This document shows positions 63,127 to 64,000 of a stretch of DNA of 64,000 bases, piece by piece. The notes beneath the pieces are model-generated. The model saw only the letters and a program-made list of their open reading frames with translations, did no database searches and was not told the origin of the DNA. Positions within the stretch are counted from its first letter, which is position 1. Each line of letters begins with the position of its first letter. The translations under genes and the position numbers were made by a program. Source of the DNA: Peptococcaceae bacterium UBA4068 (lineage in GTDB: Bacteria; Bacillota; Dehalobacteriia; UBA4068); the NCBI GenBank assembly GCA_002382665.1, contig DFZA01000007.1, positions 88,536-152,535 on the forward strand, in the 5' to 3' direction.

Positions 63127-64000
63127 ATGTATTTTGAAAATAATAATAGTGATATTGAAGAAAAAGAACCAGATTTTTGTGATCATTGGGAAGCTCGATG
63201 CTATAAGGAATGCAAAGAAAACTGCACAAAAAAATATAAGAGAATGATACATTGTTACAGGCAGAAATATGATAAATGCCATGACGAAGCATGTAAGGAT
63301 TACTATCAGAAAAAGATTGAAGAATGTATAGAATGTTACAAAAAAGAGCTAATCAATTGCCGAAATATATGCTGTTGTAATAAATGTCATATTGGACCAA
63401 CAGGACCGACTGGAGCTACAGGCGCTACAGGTCCTGGCGGCGGAGCTACTGGTGCTACTGGTGCTACGGGTGCTACGGGAGCTACGGGCGCAACTGGCGC
63501 TACTGGTACTACTGGCGCTACTGGTACAGGAGCTACAGGTGCTACCGGTGCTACCGGTGCAACAGGTCCTGGCGGCGGAGCAACGGGTGCAACGGGTGCA
63601 ACGGGTGCAACTGGCGCTACTGGTACTACTGGCGCTACTGGTACAGGAGCTACAGGTGCTACCGGTGCTACCGGTGCAACAGGTCCTGGCGGCGGAGCTA
63701 CTGGTGCTACGGGTGCAACGGGTGCAACGGGTGCAATTGGCGCTACCGGCACTACTGGCACTACTGGCGCTACCGGCGCTACTGGTACAGGAGCAACCGG
63801 AGCTACAGGTGCTACCGGTGCAACAGGTCCTGGCGGCGGAGCTACTGGTGCTACGGGTGCTACGGGTGCAACTGGCACTACCGGCACTACTGGCGCTACC
63901 GGCGCTACTGGTACAGGAGCAACCGGAGCTACAGGTGCTACCGGTGCAACAGGTCCAACAGGAGCAGCTGGATTGACCGGCGCAACCGGGCCTGCCGGTG
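63127..64000 (+). CDS. Cys-rich collagen-like (Gly-X-Y) protein, exosporium/BclA type (partial, 3' end outside window)
   Basis: An open frame from ATG 63127 (GGAGG 7 nt upstream) to the window end, at least 291 residues. Residues 1-88 form an acidic/basic helical head with about 16 Cys ([42 protein letters not shown]). From ~89 the chain is a collagen-like tract: [16 protein letters not shown], mostly Gly-Ala-Thr triplets, with regular breaks. No signal peptide, as expected for a mother-cell spore-surface protein. Thr residues are likely glycosylation sites for the adjacent glycosyltransferase. The Cys-rich head differs from the short BclA N-terminus. The reverse strand is also open only because of the repeat. 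Confidence 0.88.
   Translation, partial: MYFENNNSDIEEKEPDFCDHWEARCYKECKENCTKKYKRMIHCYRQKYDKCHDEACKDYYQKKIEECIECYKKELINCRNICCCNKCHIGPTGPTGATGATGPGGGATGATGATGATGATGATGATGTTGATGTGATGATGATGATGPGGGATGATGATGATGATGTTGATGTGATGATGATGATGPGGGATGATGATGATGAIGATGTTGTTGATGATGTGATGATGATGATGPGGGATGATGATGATGTTGTTGATGATGTGATGATGATGATGPTGAAGLTGATGPAG
63391..64000 (+). repeat. Gly-Ala-Thr coding minisatellite with higher-order units
   Basis: Nine-bp GGNGCNACN triplets are arranged in larger blocks, each opening with GPGGG (codons at 63430, 63565, 63682, 63826). Block lengths are 135, 117 and 144 bp, all multiples of 9. A short GTG break recurs in each block. Confidence 0.92.

Noticed and set aside
63387..63976. 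Long open frames on the reverse strand (Pro-Val-Ala repeats) and in a second forward frame opposite the collagen-like gene
   Set aside because: The 9-bp GGNGCNACN repeat lacks stop codons in several frames; only the frame with RBS, Cys-rich head and Gly-X-Y periodicity is credible.
1..64000. Mobile elements, prophage or tRNA-linked integration site
   Set aside because: No transposase, integrase, phage structural gene, tRNA or flanking direct repeat was seen.

Overview
The window reads as chromosome of an anaerobic, probably spore-forming Bacillota of the Clostridia/Negativicutes type. Support: [FeFe]-hydrogenase maturases HydF and HydG, indolepyruvate:ferredoxin oxidoreductase, selenium-dependent molybdenum-hydroxylase maturation genes, an S-layer anchored by SLH domains with the matching CsaB pyruvyl transferase, CarD, a YjdF riboswitch, GEMM riboswitches and a collagen-like Gly-X-Y protein of exosporium type. 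No tRNA, rRNA, CRISPR array, transposase or phage gene was seen. Species cannot be named from the sequence alone.

Layout. 1-8042 (minus strand) is a cell-surface polysaccharide operon: an SLH-anchored phosphodiester glycosidase, a glycosyltransferase-CsaB fusion, a second glycosyltransferase, a DUF4330 protein and an O-antigen-ligase-like membrane protein cut by the left edge. 8244-25928 is metabolic: yedF; hydF/hydG with a TM1266-type regulator behind a structured leader; ilvD-ilvN-ilvB; an XdhC/YqeB/MocA/(ModE-YqeC) selenium-molybdenum cofactor operon; pyrE; comB-like; a lipoprotein acetolactate decarboxylase; iorA-iorB; argH. A PiT phosphate transporter follows.

27254-43677 is a surface and signalling region: three tandem GEMM-I (cyclic dinucleotide) aptamers in front of a secreted transglutaminase-like protein, then a convergent 2341-residue repetitive VWA/MBG/SLH protein, a LuxR-type response regulator with a histidine kinase and a companion membrane protein, two more SLH proteins, and a receptor Ser/Thr kinase with an LRR ectodomain plus an HTH partner.

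43901-63035 holds cbiMQO cobalt/nickel uptake, KimA-type potassium uptake, a YjbR protein, a pectin-binding-like lipoprotein, a VanZ/DD-carboxypeptidase fusion, an AraC-GyrI regulator, a hydrolase, a DUF3795/ATPase/PP-loop/DUF3795 cluster, a cupin, YjdF with its riboswitch, CarD behind an attenuator-like hairpin, a polar amino-acid ABC transporter and a family-2 glycosyltransferase. The right edge cuts a Cys-rich collagen-like gene that the glycosyltransferase may serve.

The most promising system is the triple riboswitch, the secreted Cys-protease/transglutaminase fold and the giant S-layer adhesin. Together they resemble a second-messenger-controlled adhesin release circuit (LapG/LapA or PPEP-1-like logic) built from different parts. 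This is inference, not shown. Start codons were moved downstream of the longest frame wherever a ribosome binding site clearly marked a later start.
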